Made by a program: the position numbers and the translations under genes. A DNA stretch of 64,000 nucleotides from JAVBKV01 sp031553885. GTDB lineage: Bacteria > Bacteroidota > Bacteroidia > Bacteroidales > Azobacteroidaceae. The notes under the pieces were generated by a model, which searched no databases, was not told the DNA's origin, and saw nothing but the letters and a program-made list of their open reading frames with translations. Below are positions 16,326 through 25,778 of the stretch, piece by piece. The first letter of the stretch is position 1, and the number at the start of each line of letters is the position of its first letter. The stretch covers positions 1-64,000 of the forward strand of contig JAVBKV010000001.1 of assembly GCA_031553885.1 (NCBI GenBank). Reading direction: 5' to 3'.

Positions 16326-17645
16326 TTAATCCATTACATAACGAACAGAGAGAGCAACCTGGGATGGAAAATCGCTAAAGCGACCGGTACCTGGTCCGGA
16401 AGAGAAAAATCGATAGAATGGATTTAATTGTCCGTCCGGACGTCCTTCATTGATTGTTGAGGTCCAATAAAATCCCAATGATTTATAATCCTGAAATGCG
16501 GCTCCAAACCAGTTCTTACCTCCGGGATGAAGATTAAACTGCATGGAATTATTCCAGGCGCCCAGTCCCTCCCAGGTAGATGCTTTTAATTTATCATTAG
16601 TATTTCCCCGCCAATCATTTTCTTTCCATGCATCTTCCTGAGAAATTCCTGAAATTATTTCGAGTTCAATCCATTCAGCGTCAGTAGCTACATGCCATCC
16701 TTCAGGAGCCAGCGCCAGGGCTGTTTCCAGATCGTACAGACAACCATATACCAAATAGGATTCAGATGCTTTAGCTTCACTGACAGATGTATAGTTCTGG
16801 GGTTGTACCCACGCTCCTTTCTGAAACTTATCTTCAGGTAAATGCCGGAAATTCTCTGTCATCCAAACGGAATTCCCATATTGCTTTACCGGATAACTTT
16901 GCCCGTCTCTGCTATCGATAAATTGATCTCCCATGAATAATGCCATAAGACTTTCGCTGTAGCTTGTACCATACGCGTTTTTAGCATACGCCCGGATGTA
17001 ATATTTTCTCAATAAGACAAGATCAGTCAGTTGGGTAGTAAAAATACCAATTACAGGATCCACTGTAATCGCCGTACCATCTTCCAACGTAGGTTCTATC
17101 GTTGTATTACTCCATACAAATCCCATTTCACTGACATCATCACCGCCGGGAGCGTCCATCGAAGCTGTTAATACAATATTCGTACTTCCTTCCTCTTTGA
17201 CATATTCTTTATTTATGGAAACAGTGGGAGGAATTTCTCCCGGAGTTGTGAATACACAGGCATTGGAATAAGAAGTGCCGGCAGAAGTAACAACATAGGC
17301 CATGGCCGCATAGGTTGTATGGCGGGTAAGGCCCTCTACCTTTCCTTCGAATTCACCCGATACAGGGACATCTACCTGTTGTCCTTTTTCTTTCATTACA
17401 GGAAGCAATTCACGGATTGGAGTATCTTGTGTAATCGCATTATCCATATTAGTGATGTAATAGAATCCTCGTTCTGAAATTTGTGCTCCTCCATTCAGGC
17501 TATTACCTAAAAGAATTGCTTTCGTAGAAGTAACATTCCGGGGGATCACGGTTTGTGCCAACGGAGTAACCACCGGGTTATATTCCTGATCAACGCCACA
17601 GGCTGCTAATAAGCAGATTATAGCAACTAATAATAATTTCTTCAT
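16326..17645 (-). CDS. FISUMP-domain lipoprotein
   Basis: A 439-residue lipoprotein (ICLLAACGVDQ lipobox). Residues 30-240 form two immunoglobulin/fibronectin-like modules with the recurring pattern A-x-L-x-G ... G-x-x-I-x-E-x-G-F. A C-terminal FISUMP domain (Fibrobacter succinogenes major paralogous domain) follows, from about residue 255, with YGNSVWMTENFRHLP, GWHVATDAEWIELE, FGAAFQDYKSLGFYWTST and a final SVRYVMD. FISUMP domains are structural and are found on surface lipoproteins; no enzymatic function is known. The gene lies 11 bases after the SUMF1-like gene, which shares the N-terminal module type. The two may act as surface glycan- or protein-binding partners of SusCD. Confidence 0.85.
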   Translation of the reverse strand: MKKLLLVAIICLLAACGVDQEYNPVVTPLAQTVIPRNVTSTKAILLGNSLNGGAQISERGFYYITNMDNAITQDTPIRELLPVMKEKGQQVDVPVSGEFEGKVEGLTRHTTYAAMAYVVTSAGTSYSNACVFTTPGEIPPTVSINKEYVKEEGSTNIVLTASMDAPGGDDVSEMGFVWSNTTIEPTLEDGTAITVDPVIGIFTTQLTDLVLLRKYYIRAYAKNAYGTSYSESLMALFMGDQFIDSRDGQSYPVKQYGNSVWMTENFRHLPEDKFQKGAWVQPQNYTSVSEAKASESYLVYGCLYDLETALALAPEGWHVATDAEWIELEIISGISQEDAWKENDWRGNTNDKLKASTWEGLGAWNNSMQFNLHPGGKNWFGAAFQDYKSLGFYWTSTINEGRPDGQLNPFYRFFSSGPGTGRFSDFPSQVALSVRYVMD

Positions 17646-17656
17646 CGCATTTTTCT

Positions 17657-18778
17657 CTAAAGTTTAATACACATTCTAAATCCGATATAAGGACTACAAG
17701 TATCAGGTGTTTTGGATTGACGGGCAGAAACGGTTACCGGACCTGACGAGAAATCTCCTCCTCTGATCACTTTCTCGGTACCGGATCCGGGACCTAGAGG
17801 ATTTATAGACGGCGATTTTTCGTAATAGGTTGCATCATACCAATCGGAACACCATTCTGCCGCATTTCCCGACAGATCGAAGAATCCCAGGGAATTCGAT
17901 TTTTTTTCACCTCCGGGTTTAATTTCCGGCTCATTGAACCATGCTACTTCCTGAGCATTATCATTGCCTGCAAAAGAAAAATCATCCAGGTTCACTCCTC
18001 CTTTAGCTGCATATTCCCATTCGGACTCATAAGGCAAACGACCTCCATTCGCTTCACAATAGGCATTTGCTCCAAACCATGAAACAAAACACACCGGTTT
18101 GTTTTCGAATCCGGCTTTCGGGATAAAAGAAGTTTCATTGTGTTCAATACCGACATTTTCGGCTTTGAGGTCGATATACAGGTGTTCGCCGAAAGTTCCG
18201 TCTTTGTTGATGTCATTTTTATTAAGAAACTTACAATATTCAGCATTTGTTACTTCCTGTTTCGAAAGGTAATACGAACGTTCTATTTTTACTTCATGTA
18301 CGGGCATTTCATTCACATTACCATCTCCATTTCCCATTTGGAAACTTCCGTTTTCCACAAAAATCTTATCGTCATAGATTTTAGTAGTCCTGACCCTTAC
18401 CGGATAACTATAAGTAATGCCTTGTCCGTTTTCGGCAAAGAAACGCACATAATAGGCCGTATCTGCATCCAGTCCGGTAACACGCATATTGAACACACCC
18501 GGTTCCGATATTTTTTGTTCCTGGACAAAATCGTTTATGGTAGCAAATTCCACTGCATTTTCATCATCGGTCAGGATCGATTTCAGTACCCAGCAAGCTC
18601 CGCTTCTTTTAATCGGAGAATCTCCGGTCAGATACAGGCGACTCTGGACGATTGCGAAATCAGGTCCGAATGATTTCAGTACAGTTTTTGAAATTGCGGG
18701 AACCTCATCGTCTTTTTCACAACTGGAGAAAACGAATATCGATACCATTATTATTCCTATAAATACACTTTTTTTCAT
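17657..18778 (-). CDS. SUMF1/FGE-fold lipoprotein, probably non-enzymatic
   Basis: A 373-residue lipoprotein starting MKKSVFIG at 18778, with lipobox VFSSCEKD. In-frame upstream codons exist but would overlap the susD stop and spoil the signal peptide. A beta-sandwich module spans about 25-130. A formylglycine-generating-enzyme-like domain follows from about 139 (FVENGSFQMGNG), with NAEYCKFLN, GRLPYESEWEYAAKGG, LSGNAAEWCSDWY and the closing GFRMCIKL. The two active-site cysteines of true FGE lie between the RGG motif and SAR; here that stretch reads GGDFSSGPVTVSARQ with no cysteine. It is therefore probably a binding or structural SUMF1 fold. It is encoded 16 bases after susD. Confidence 0.85.
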   Translation of the reverse strand: MKKSVFIGIIMVSIFVFSSCEKDDEVPAISKTVLKSFGPDFAIVQSRLYLTGDSPIKRSGACWVLKSILTDDENAVEFATINDFVQEQKISEPGVFNMRVTGLDADTAYYVRFFAENGQGITYSYPVRVRTTKIYDDKIFVENGSFQMGNGDGNVNEMPVHEVKIERSYYLSKQEVTNAEYCKFLNKNDINKDGTFGEHLYIDLKAENVGIEHNETSFIPKAGFENKPVCFVSWFGANAYCEANGGRLPYESEWEYAAKGGVNLDDFSFAGNDNAQEVAWFNEPEIKPGGEKKSNSLGFFDLSGNAAEWCSDWYDATYYEKSPSINPLGPGSGTEKVIRGGDFSSGPVTVSARQSKTPDTCSPYIGFRMCIKL

Positions 18779-18794
18779 TTTTTCTCTCATTTTA

Positions 18795-20408
18795 TTAATA
18801 ACCCGGATTTTGTACCATATTCTCATTGGCATCCAATTCATATTGAGGGATAGGCCACAGGTAATCCCTGGAAGGATTAAACTGCCTTACATCGATTACT
18901 TTTTCTACGTATTGCCACTTGTCACTTTCCCCTTTTCCATCACCAGGGTATTGGCCCTCGATCAACTTGGACGAATCCAAGCCCAGCGCATTCACCATTA
19001 CCTTTTCACCTATTTTCCATCTGCGGATATCCGCCCATCTCATTCCTTCCAACGCGAGCTCTACACGGCGTTCATTACGGATGATTTCACGCATTTTATC
19101 TTTGCTCAACCCAGGCATGGATTCGGAAAGACGAATCATGTTTGCGCGGTCTCTCAACTGATCTATGGCATTATATACCGCCTCAGATGGCCCGTTAGCT
19201 TCATTTTCCGCTTCTGCAAACGTCAGTAACATTTCAGCATAACGCATAAAATACGTATTTCTTCCATCATTGATTATGTCAGTTAATGTGCCATCTACGT
19301 GCTTTTTACACCGGTATCCGGTCCAACCCACAATCCATACGGAAATGGTGACCGAATCTGTAGATACAGAAGGATCCGGAGTATTAAATTTGTAATTCAG
19401 GTATTTACTTCCCGGATAATAAAGAGAAGCATAAAAGCGCGGGTCCCGGTTCATGTGAGGGTTCGCGGGATCATACTTGGGAGATTCATTGATTGGGAAA
19501 CCATCATTCATGTAATAAGAGTCCGCAAGTTGTTTGGTTACCTGAAGAGCAGGGTATTCCGCAAGCATTTTGAACGTTTCACCCGGGTCAATTTTACCTG
19601 TGTAATAGCGTTGAAACATGACTTCACTAGCTGCCGCATTTTCATTCTGCTCCAGAAAAAGGCCCTGATAACTGGGATATAATTTATAGTGATTCAAGTC
19701 CATAACATCTTTAGCAGCCCGTGCAGCATCAGCCCAACGGTTTTCATACAATAAGACCCTGGCTTTAAGTCCTATGGCGGCCCCTTTGGTAATACGTCCG
19801 TTATCTTTCGCATTCTCATATTTAAGAGGAAGATGCGGAATAGCCTCTTCCAAGTCTTTCAGAATCTGAGTAATAACTTCCGGTTTCGGTGTTCTGGAGG
19901 GCTTGCTGTTACTCAGATCACCTGGTTCTAAGATTAAAGGGACATCTCCAAAAAATGTGATTAAATCATGATAAAACCAGGCCCTGAGAAATTTAGCTTC
20001 GCCCACAAAACGATTCGCTATCTGAGGACTGATTGTTGCTTTAAATATGCTGTTTATAAAGACATTACAACGAGATATGCCTTTGTAATCGCGACTCCAT
20101 TTCCATCTGGGCCATGAACTGTTGGCATTTGCCTGGCCATTCGCAAGTTCAGTCGTATAATGCCAGGGTTGTGGGTCATAAGCGTCATCAGTAGCAGTGG
20201 CCAGGTGTATAGGAAAAAAGGACTCGGGTTCACTTCCCCCTGTCAATGCAGCATAAGCTCCATTAATTAAAACTTCAGCTTGTTGTTCATTTTCCAGGTA
20301 ATTATCCGGGGAAACGAAATCAAGGGGTTCTGTATTCAGAAAATCACTACAGGAAATTAAGGTAATTCCCAGTGCTAATGCTGTCAATATAATTGTTGTT
20401 TTTTTCAT
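18795..20408 (-). CDS. RagB/SusD family nutrient-binding lipoprotein
   Basis: A 537-residue outer-membrane lipoprotein (LALGITLISCSD lipobox). It shows the SusD profile: DFLNTEPLDFVSPDNY near the N-terminus, TPR-like helices including GEAKFLRAWFYHDLITFFG and GAAIGLKARVLLYENRWADA, the MRYAEMLLTFAEAENEANG segment, and a C-terminal RNERRVELALEGMRWADIRR motif. SusD caps its SusC barrel and captures oligosaccharide or peptide ligands. It follows susC by 11 bases. The substrate cannot be predicted from sequence; no polysaccharide lyase or well-defined glycosidase accompanies it. Confidence 0.95.
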   Translation of the reverse strand: MKKTTIILTALALGITLISCSDFLNTEPLDFVSPDNYLENEQQAEVLINGAYAALTGGSEPESFFPIHLATATDDAYDPQPWHYTTELANGQANANSSWPRWKWSRDYKGISRCNVFINSIFKATISPQIANRFVGEAKFLRAWFYHDLITFFGDVPLILEPGDLSNSKPSRTPKPEVITQILKDLEEAIPHLPLKYENAKDNGRITKGAAIGLKARVLLYENRWADAARAAKDVMDLNHYKLYPSYQGLFLEQNENAAASEVMFQRYYTGKIDPGETFKMLAEYPALQVTKQLADSYYMNDGFPINESPKYDPANPHMNRDPRFYASLYYPGSKYLNYKFNTPDPSVSTDSVTISVWIVGWTGYRCKKHVDGTLTDIINDGRNTYFMRYAEMLLTFAEAENEANGPSEAVYNAIDQLRDRANMIRLSESMPGLSKDKMREIIRNERRVELALEGMRWADIRRWKIGEKVMVNALGLDSSKLIEGQYPGDGKGESDKWQYVEKVIDVRQFNPSRDYLWPIPQYELDANENMVQNPGY

Positions 20409-20419
20409 ATTACTTCCTA

Positions 20420-23400
20420 CTAAAATTTCAAGTTTACACCCAATGAATAAATTTTAGACTGTGGATACTGCAATGTATTGGTTACAGTTGTCGGTTTTTC
20501 AGGATCGAATTTGTATCGCATATTCGTGATAGTGAACAAATTCTGGAATGATAAGTATACACGGATGGAACTATCTGTCGCAAACAGTTTACGGACCAGC
20601 CTTTTGGGGACTGTGTAGCCGAAATCCAGGCTTTTACAGCGGATATAGGATGCGTCTTCCAAATAATATTCAGAGACTAACTCGGAACGTTTGGGATCAG
20701 AAAAGATCCGTTGAATCTTCTTACTCGGATTTTCAGGGGTCCATCGTTTTTCATACCAGGCGCCGGTATTAGCTTCCCCTCCATGGAACGGAACGGTAAT
20801 AATTCCCTGGTTTAGGGCCTTAATGCCTGCAACGCCTTGCAAAAACATAGAAATGTCAAATCCCTTCCAGTCAAATCCTATGGTCCCTGAAAAGGTCCAT
20901 TTAGGGAATGTTTGTCCCAAAATAACCCTGTCTTTTTCATTGATAATTCCGTCACGTGCATCGGGAATGCCATCACCGTCGGTATCTTCTGTAATCTGAT
21001 CTTTAAAACGTATGTCACCCGGTACCGGAGTCATTCCATAATATGGATTTAAGGAGATTCCGTTTTTTGAAAATACAAGATGATTCTTTATCTCCTCGTC
21101 ACTCTGATAAATGCCTTCTGTTTCCAGTCCGTATAATGAATTAAAACTGCTTCCTATACGCCAGATGGTATTTCCTCGGATTAATTCATCCACTCCGGCC
21201 AGGTTTTTAACTTCATTTCTAATATAGGATGCAGACACATTGGTGTTGAAACCGAGCTCTCCAAAACGGTCGTTATAACGCAATAGCATCTCAAGACCTT
21301 TATTGGTCATTTTTCCCGAATTCTGATAAGGATCTGTTGACATCCCCAATGTACTTGACACCGGAACCTGCATTAAAATATCGCTTGCATTTTTGATATA
21401 ATATTCCAATGTACCGGAAATCTTGCTGAAGATGTCAAAGTCGACACCGATATTGTATTGTTCGGATGTTTCCCATGATGTAAGACGGTTAGCCAGTTTG
21501 GATACATACGCCGCACTAACGAGTGTATTATTAAAGTTGTATTTCCCGTCTAAACTTAATTCATCAGAAGCTGCGTAAGCCTGTCCTATGCTTTCATTTC
21601 CCAGTTTACCCCAGGAAAAACGGATTTTCAGGTTGTTCAACCAATTCAGCTCTTCCATGAATTTTTCTTCACTGATCCTCCAGCCGGCAGATACAGAGGG
21701 AAATAACCCCCATTTTTCGATAAATCTCGATGAACCATCGTAACGCAAATTAAATTCCAACAGATAACGGCTGTTGAATGCGTAATTAAATCGTCCGAAA
21801 TAAGACAACCAGGCCAGCTCAGAAGCCCCACTATTGATTTTCATTGTGTTGGGATCGCCTACTTCAAATTCCGGTAAATTAACTGTAAGATCCCGGACAA
21901 ACATAGATTGATTATTGGTTGTGTGTTTTCTCATTTCATAACCACCCATCAGTCCGAGATCATGTTTTTTGGCAATATTAATGGTGTAATTGGTCAGCGC
22001 ATTGAAGACCCAGGTCTGCCAGTTGTTTATATCCTGATTCAGTTCGGAAGTCCTGGGTTTGGGAGTCACCACGGAACCATCGTCTTGCAATGCAAATAGT
22101 TGCACGCTGGGAACAAACCGTTTCTTTTTCCAATCTCCCCGGTCCATACCTCCATAAACGGTAATGCCAAGTCCTTTTAAAGGAGTTAATTCGATAGACC
22201 CATTCAATGTAAGAGGTATTTCTGTCGTTTTATTAAATCCCCCGGCATCCCGGGCACCGAATGTAAAACCATGATTACTATAGCCTAATCCGGGTATTTT
22301 CATGCTGATAGTGGGTGGAGCTACATACGAACTGTATATGGCCGACGAAGCGCCGTCGACGAGGTCATCGATTGTTTTGTATTGAGTTGAAATGCCGGCA
22401 TTCACTTTCAATTTATTATTGAGAAAGGAAGCGCTTACATTACTCCGGAACGTAAATCGGTTTGAACTATTACCTTTTATAATCCCATCCTGATACAGAT
22501 ATCCCACCGAAGTAGCATATTTCAGGTTTTTACCACCACCGGTCATCGATAGGTAATGATCGGTCATCGATGCAAAGCGATAGGTTTCATCCAGCCAACT
22601 GTAATTGGTCGGATACATATATTCATCTACATGATTCCGGTAATTGTTCATATATTCATCTGTATACCAATTCGGATCATTTCCGTTTGTATTCCGGTAT
22701 GCTTCCGCTTTTAATTCCAGAAAGTCCAGGCCCTTTAATACACTAGGTAATGAAGTTGCTTTCTGAATACCATAAAGTCCATTGTATTCGATATTCATTT
22801 TATCATTCTCCCCCGTCTTGGTTTTGATCAGGATGACTCCATTAGAGGCACGGTTACCATAGATTGCACAGGATGCTGCATCTTTGAGAACGGAAACAGA
22901 TTCAATGTCCTTAGGGTTGATCGAACCCAGACTTGCTTCCATCCCGTCCACAATAACCAATGGATCCGAATTACCGAATGTGCCGATTCCACGAATGTTA
23001 ATAGTGGCGTCATCATTACCCGGTTGACCGGACTTTTGCGTAATGAATGCTCCGGAGATATTTCCTTGCAACATTGCACTGGCATTCGTATAGGCACGTC
23101 CTTTCGCTTTTGAAAGGTCAACACTTTCAACAGCTCCTGTCAGATTTTCTTTTTTCTGGGTGGCATAACCGATAACCACAACTTCTTCAAGCATTTCTGA
23201 ATTATCCAGGAGCGTGATTTCAAACTGTTTTTTATTCTTAACCTGAATATTTTGGGTTACATAACCAAGATAGGAAATCGACAACGTGCTATTGGAAGGC
23301 ACTGTTAGAGTAAAAGTCCCATCCATTTCAGTGATGGTGCCATTTGTACTGTTAATTTGTTGAACAGAGGCACCGATAAGCGGCTCTCCGGCAGAATCTT

Positions 23401-23734
23401 TTACGATACCGGTTACCGTGATTAAGCGGTTGGTACTGTTTTTTTTCAGAATAACATGATTCCCGTCTAGTTGGTAAGACACATTCAGCAGGCCGGACAA
23501 TTTATCCAATACTTGTTTTACATTCTGATTCTGTACCTCAAAACTGATTTTTTGTGATTCATTTATATCTGTATTACTATACATAAAAGAATAATTGATA
23601 GCTTTTCCAAGGTCTTTGAGCAGTTCTCCTACGGTAATATTGTTTTTTTTATAAGAGGTAGTACTGTTTTGGGCGAAAGCCATTGAATTCAGAAAGGTAA
23701 TCAGGCAAACCAATACTAAGCAATTTTTCAACAT
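20420..23734 (-). CDS. SusC/RagA TonB-dependent transporter with STN signalling domain
   Basis: This 1104-residue outer-membrane protein has a signal peptide (ending MAFAQ) and an STN domain at about 30-95 (NITVGELLKDLGKAINYSF to GNHVILKK). A carboxypeptidase-regulatory-like domain (VTGIVKDSAGEPLIGASV) and a TonB box/plug (EEVVVIGYATQKKENLTGAV; VSVLKDAASCAIYG) follow, then a barrel of about 800 residues ending in an aromatic-rich strand (YSLGVNLKF). The STN domain marks it as a transducer that contacts the FecR anti-sigma factor encoded upstream. Ligand binding would thus induce the operon. It is separated from fecR by 157 bases that include a strong hairpin. Confidence 0.95.
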   Translation of the reverse strand: MLKNCLVLVCLITFLNSMAFAQNSTTSYKKNNITVGELLKDLGKAINYSFMYSNTDINESQKISFEVQNQNVKQVLDKLSGLLNVSYQLDGNHVILKKNSTNRLITVTGIVKDSAGEPLIGASVQQINSTNGTITEMDGTFTLTVPSNSTLSISYLGYVTQNIQVKNKKQFEITLLDNSEMLEEVVVIGYATQKKENLTGAVESVDLSKAKGRAYTNASAMLQGNISGAFITQKSGQPGNDDATINIRGIGTFGNSDPLVIVDGMEASLGSINPKDIESVSVLKDAASCAIYGNRASNGVILIKTKTGENDKMNIEYNGLYGIQKATSLPSVLKGLDFLELKAEAYRNTNGNDPNWYTDEYMNNYRNHVDEYMYPTNYSWLDETYRFASMTDHYLSMTGGGKNLKYATSVGYLYQDGIIKGNSSNRFTFRSNVSASFLNNKLKVNAGISTQYKTIDDLVDGASSAIYSSYVAPPTISMKIPGLGYSNHGFTFGARDAGGFNKTTEIPLTLNGSIELTPLKGLGITVYGGMDRGDWKKKRFVPSVQLFALQDDGSVVTPKPRTSELNQDINNWQTWVFNALTNYTINIAKKHDLGLMGGYEMRKHTTNNQSMFVRDLTVNLPEFEVGDPNTMKINSGASELAWLSYFGRFNYAFNSRYLLEFNLRYDGSSRFIEKWGLFPSVSAGWRISEEKFMEELNWLNNLKIRFSWGKLGNESIGQAYAASDELSLDGKYNFNNTLVSAAYVSKLANRLTSWETSEQYNIGVDFDIFSKISGTLEYYIKNASDILMQVPVSSTLGMSTDPYQNSGKMTNKGLEMLLRYNDRFGELGFNTNVSASYIRNEVKNLAGVDELIRGNTIWRIGSSFNSLYGLETEGIYQSDEEIKNHLVFSKNGISLNPYYGMTPVPGDIRFKDQITEDTDGDGIPDARDGIINEKDRVILGQTFPKWTFSGTIGFDWKGFDISMFLQGVAGIKALNQGIITVPFHGGEANTGAWYEKRWTPENPSKKIQRIFSDPKRSELVSEYYLEDASYIRCKSLDFGYTVPKRLVRKLFATDSSIRVYLSFQNLFTITNMRYKFDPEKPTTVTNTLQYPQSKIYSLGVNLKF

Positions 23735-23849
23735 AGCTTATTATTTAAGTTATTAATCAATATAATTTTACTATTTTTGCCAGGTAAATCTACATAAAGG
23801 CTGGTCTGATAGTGATTCTACCAGCTCTAAGAAAGTCGATTTTTATTGG

Positions 23850-23879
23850 GGGTATAGGAAATGGCCGTTTCCTATACCC
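23850..23879 (-). terminator. Hairpin between fecR and susC
   Basis: GGGTATAGGAAA (23850-23861) and TTTCCTATACCC (23868-23879) form a perfect 12-bp stem with a six-base loop, 12 bases after the fecR stop on the minus strand. No U-run of intrinsic-terminator quality follows directly (CCAATAAAAAT). It may attenuate transcription between the regulatory pair and the structural genes, or protect an mRNA end. Confidence 0.6.
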
Positions 23880-23891
23880 TTTATTATAGGG

Positions 23892-24866
23892 TTATAACTT
23901 TTTTATAATCACCTCCTTCCCTTTGATCGAGTATTCGATTTTCATAAGTTGACTTAAGATTCTTAAGGCTTCATTTAGTGACTCTGTTTTCATGGTAAAA
24001 GTGAATTTTTCCTGAGAATCTGGATGGTACAATTTAATATTAACTCCATACCAGGATTCCAATTTACTGACTATAGAATAAAGATCCTCATTGGCAATTA
24101 CTAATTCGTTATGTATCCAGGCAGCAATTGGCCCGGTATCGATGCTTTCAACATAAAAGTCATCTGTATTTTGTTTATTTATATGTATTTGCTGATCAGG
24201 GAGTAAACTCGTAAGCTTTTTTCCTCCTTCTATCATGATATCGACCTTTCCTTCCAACAGGGCCACTTCTACGATCTCGCCATCATTTTTTACATTGAAT
24301 TTAGTTCCTTTTACGACCACATGGATATTCCCGGCTTTTACAATCATTTTTTCTTCATTGTTAGAAGCAATATCAAAAAAACCGGTACCTGTTACTTCTA
24401 CTAACCGGTTTTTTGTTCCATAATCGGAATTATAGCGGACGGATGATTCGCTGTTTATCCATATTATACTACTGTCAGGCATTTCAACGAACGATTTTTC
24501 ACCTTTCATTGTACAGACTTTATAAGCTAAAGGAGTTCGTGAATGTGAGTATGTAAAATAGGCAAACGCCAAGATGAATAGAGCTGGGATCATACAAGCT
24601 GCAAGTTGCATGTATCTCATCCGTTTTTTCATTTTATGGATAGTGATGCGATTTTGAATATTACTCCAACCATTTTTACGGCGTTTTTGATCAAAATCTT
24701 TTTTGTCGTCACTTTCATCCCAAAGATGCTGAAGAAGCGGTTCCAGTTCCGTATCTTTCATTTTTGTTAACCCGGCTTTCAAGGCGAGGAATTCATCCTT
24801 TTCTATATCATCCTTCATCCAGCGGATGACCTGATTAGTGAATCTGTTTTTGTTTTGCATAATCAT
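23892..24866 (-). CDS. FecR family anti-sigma factor
   Basis: A 324-residue protein with a cytoplasmic N-terminal part (about 1-83), one membrane segment (about 84-106, QLAACMIPALFILAFAYF) and a periplasmic FecR domain (MKGEKSFVEMPDSSIIWINS to VALLEGKVDIMI). A C-terminal DUF4974/STN-interacting region contains LYSIVSKLESWYGVNIKLY and ALRILSQLMKIEYS. It should hold the adjacent ECF sigma factor inactive until the STN domain of the SusC-like transducer signals. It lies 67 bases downstream of the sigma gene. Confidence 0.95.
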   Translation of the reverse strand: MIMQNKNRFTNQVIRWMKDDIEKDEFLALKAGLTKMKDTELEPLLQHLWDESDDKKDFDQKRRKNGWSNIQNRITIHKMKKRMRYMQLAACMIPALFILAFAYFTYSHSRTPLAYKVCTMKGEKSFVEMPDSSIIWINSESSVRYNSDYGTKNRLVEVTGTGFFDIASNNEEKMIVKAGNIHVVVKGTKFNVKNDGEIVEVALLEGKVDIMIEGGKKLTSLLPDQQIHINKQNTDDFYVESIDTGPIAAWIHNELVIANEDLYSIVSKLESWYGVNIKLYHPDSQEKFTFTMKTESLNEALRILSQLMKIEYSIKGKEVIIKKL

Positions 24867-24933
24867 TACTCCTTATAGTTTATACTCGGAATAAGTAGAA
24901 TAGTACCGCATTTTTTATATGTTTCACAACATA

Positions 24934-25485
24934 TTATAGGCCGAACATGCGCAATTCTTTAAGCTGTTGCCTTAAGATTTTCATTATTTGAGAGAGATTA
25001 TTCTTGATGGTTTGCTGCGAAACCTCTAGTTTAAGAGCAATTTCTTTGGTTGACAAGCCTTCTTTTTTGCTCATATTGAAAATTTTCAATTGGAATTCAC
25101 TCAATTGAGACTCTGAGTAACTAATTAATCGATGAATTTCCTGATTGAAGAAAATTGTTTCGGCATTTTCGTCCAATACCAGTTCCAATTCATTGATATG
25201 ATTATCGATATTCAGATGAATTACTTTATTTCGGAATCCGGATAAGATTTGATTTTTTGCCAGGGTAAAAATATACGATTTGAATGCATATTCAGGAGAT
25301 ATATCTTTCCGTTTTATCCAAACCTTGAGAAAAGTATCCTGAACGATATCCTCTGCTTCATCATCGGATTTCAAGAGTGATTTTGAAAATGAGAATAACA
25401 TTCCGCTATACATTTCATACAATTGATTGAATGCAAGCATCGATCCCCTTCTTAGCTCCTCGATTATTTGTTTTTCATCAATCAT
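24934..25485 (-). CDS. ECF sigma-70 factor (FecI/RpoE-like)
   Basis: A 183-residue ECF sigma factor. Region 2 has FNQLYEMYSGMLFSFSKSLL and DEAEDIVQDTFLKVWIKR. Region 4 has GLSTKEIALKLEVSQQTIKN, then NLSQIMKILRQQL. No sigma3 domain is present. The tandem with fecR and an STN-bearing SusC makes it a cell-surface signalling sigma factor controlling the 14.5-25.5 kb locus. Length is standard. I found no good TAnnTTTG promoter upstream, so its own transcription may be weak or autoregulated. Confidence 0.95.
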   Translation of the reverse strand: MIDEKQIIEELRRGSMLAFNQLYEMYSGMLFSFSKSLLKSDDEAEDIVQDTFLKVWIKRKDISPEYAFKSYIFTLAKNQILSGFRNKVIHLNIDNHINELELVLDENAETIFFNQEIHRLISYSESQLSEFQLKIFNMSKKEGLSTKEIALKLEVSQQTIKNNLSQIMKILRQQLKELRMFGL

Positions 25486-25778
25486 CAGACTTTAGATAAA
25501 GGTTAATAAAAAGTTGAAGCCATTTATAAACAAAAAACAAAAAGACTGTATCCATACAAAGAACGTGATTTAATTTTGAAGAACAAAATGTATAGGAAGG
25601 AATTGATATTTATCTGAATAGTTGGAGTGTTTTCATTTTGTCGATCAGCAAAAAAAGTTGGAACTCTAAAATATTTGCGAGTATGAAGGTAAATATCGAT
25701 AAAAAATGACTAATATTGCAATAATTTTTTAAATAAAAAATATAATAACTTGATAATAAATAACTTAATTTTTAATTC
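25486..25778 (+). other. Intergenic gap between divergent sigma and MFS genes
   Basis: This 293-base, very A+T-rich gap separates two divergently transcribed genes and must hold both their promoters. I see no full TAnnTTTG box in either orientation, no convincing hairpin and no small gene. Confidence 0.5.
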
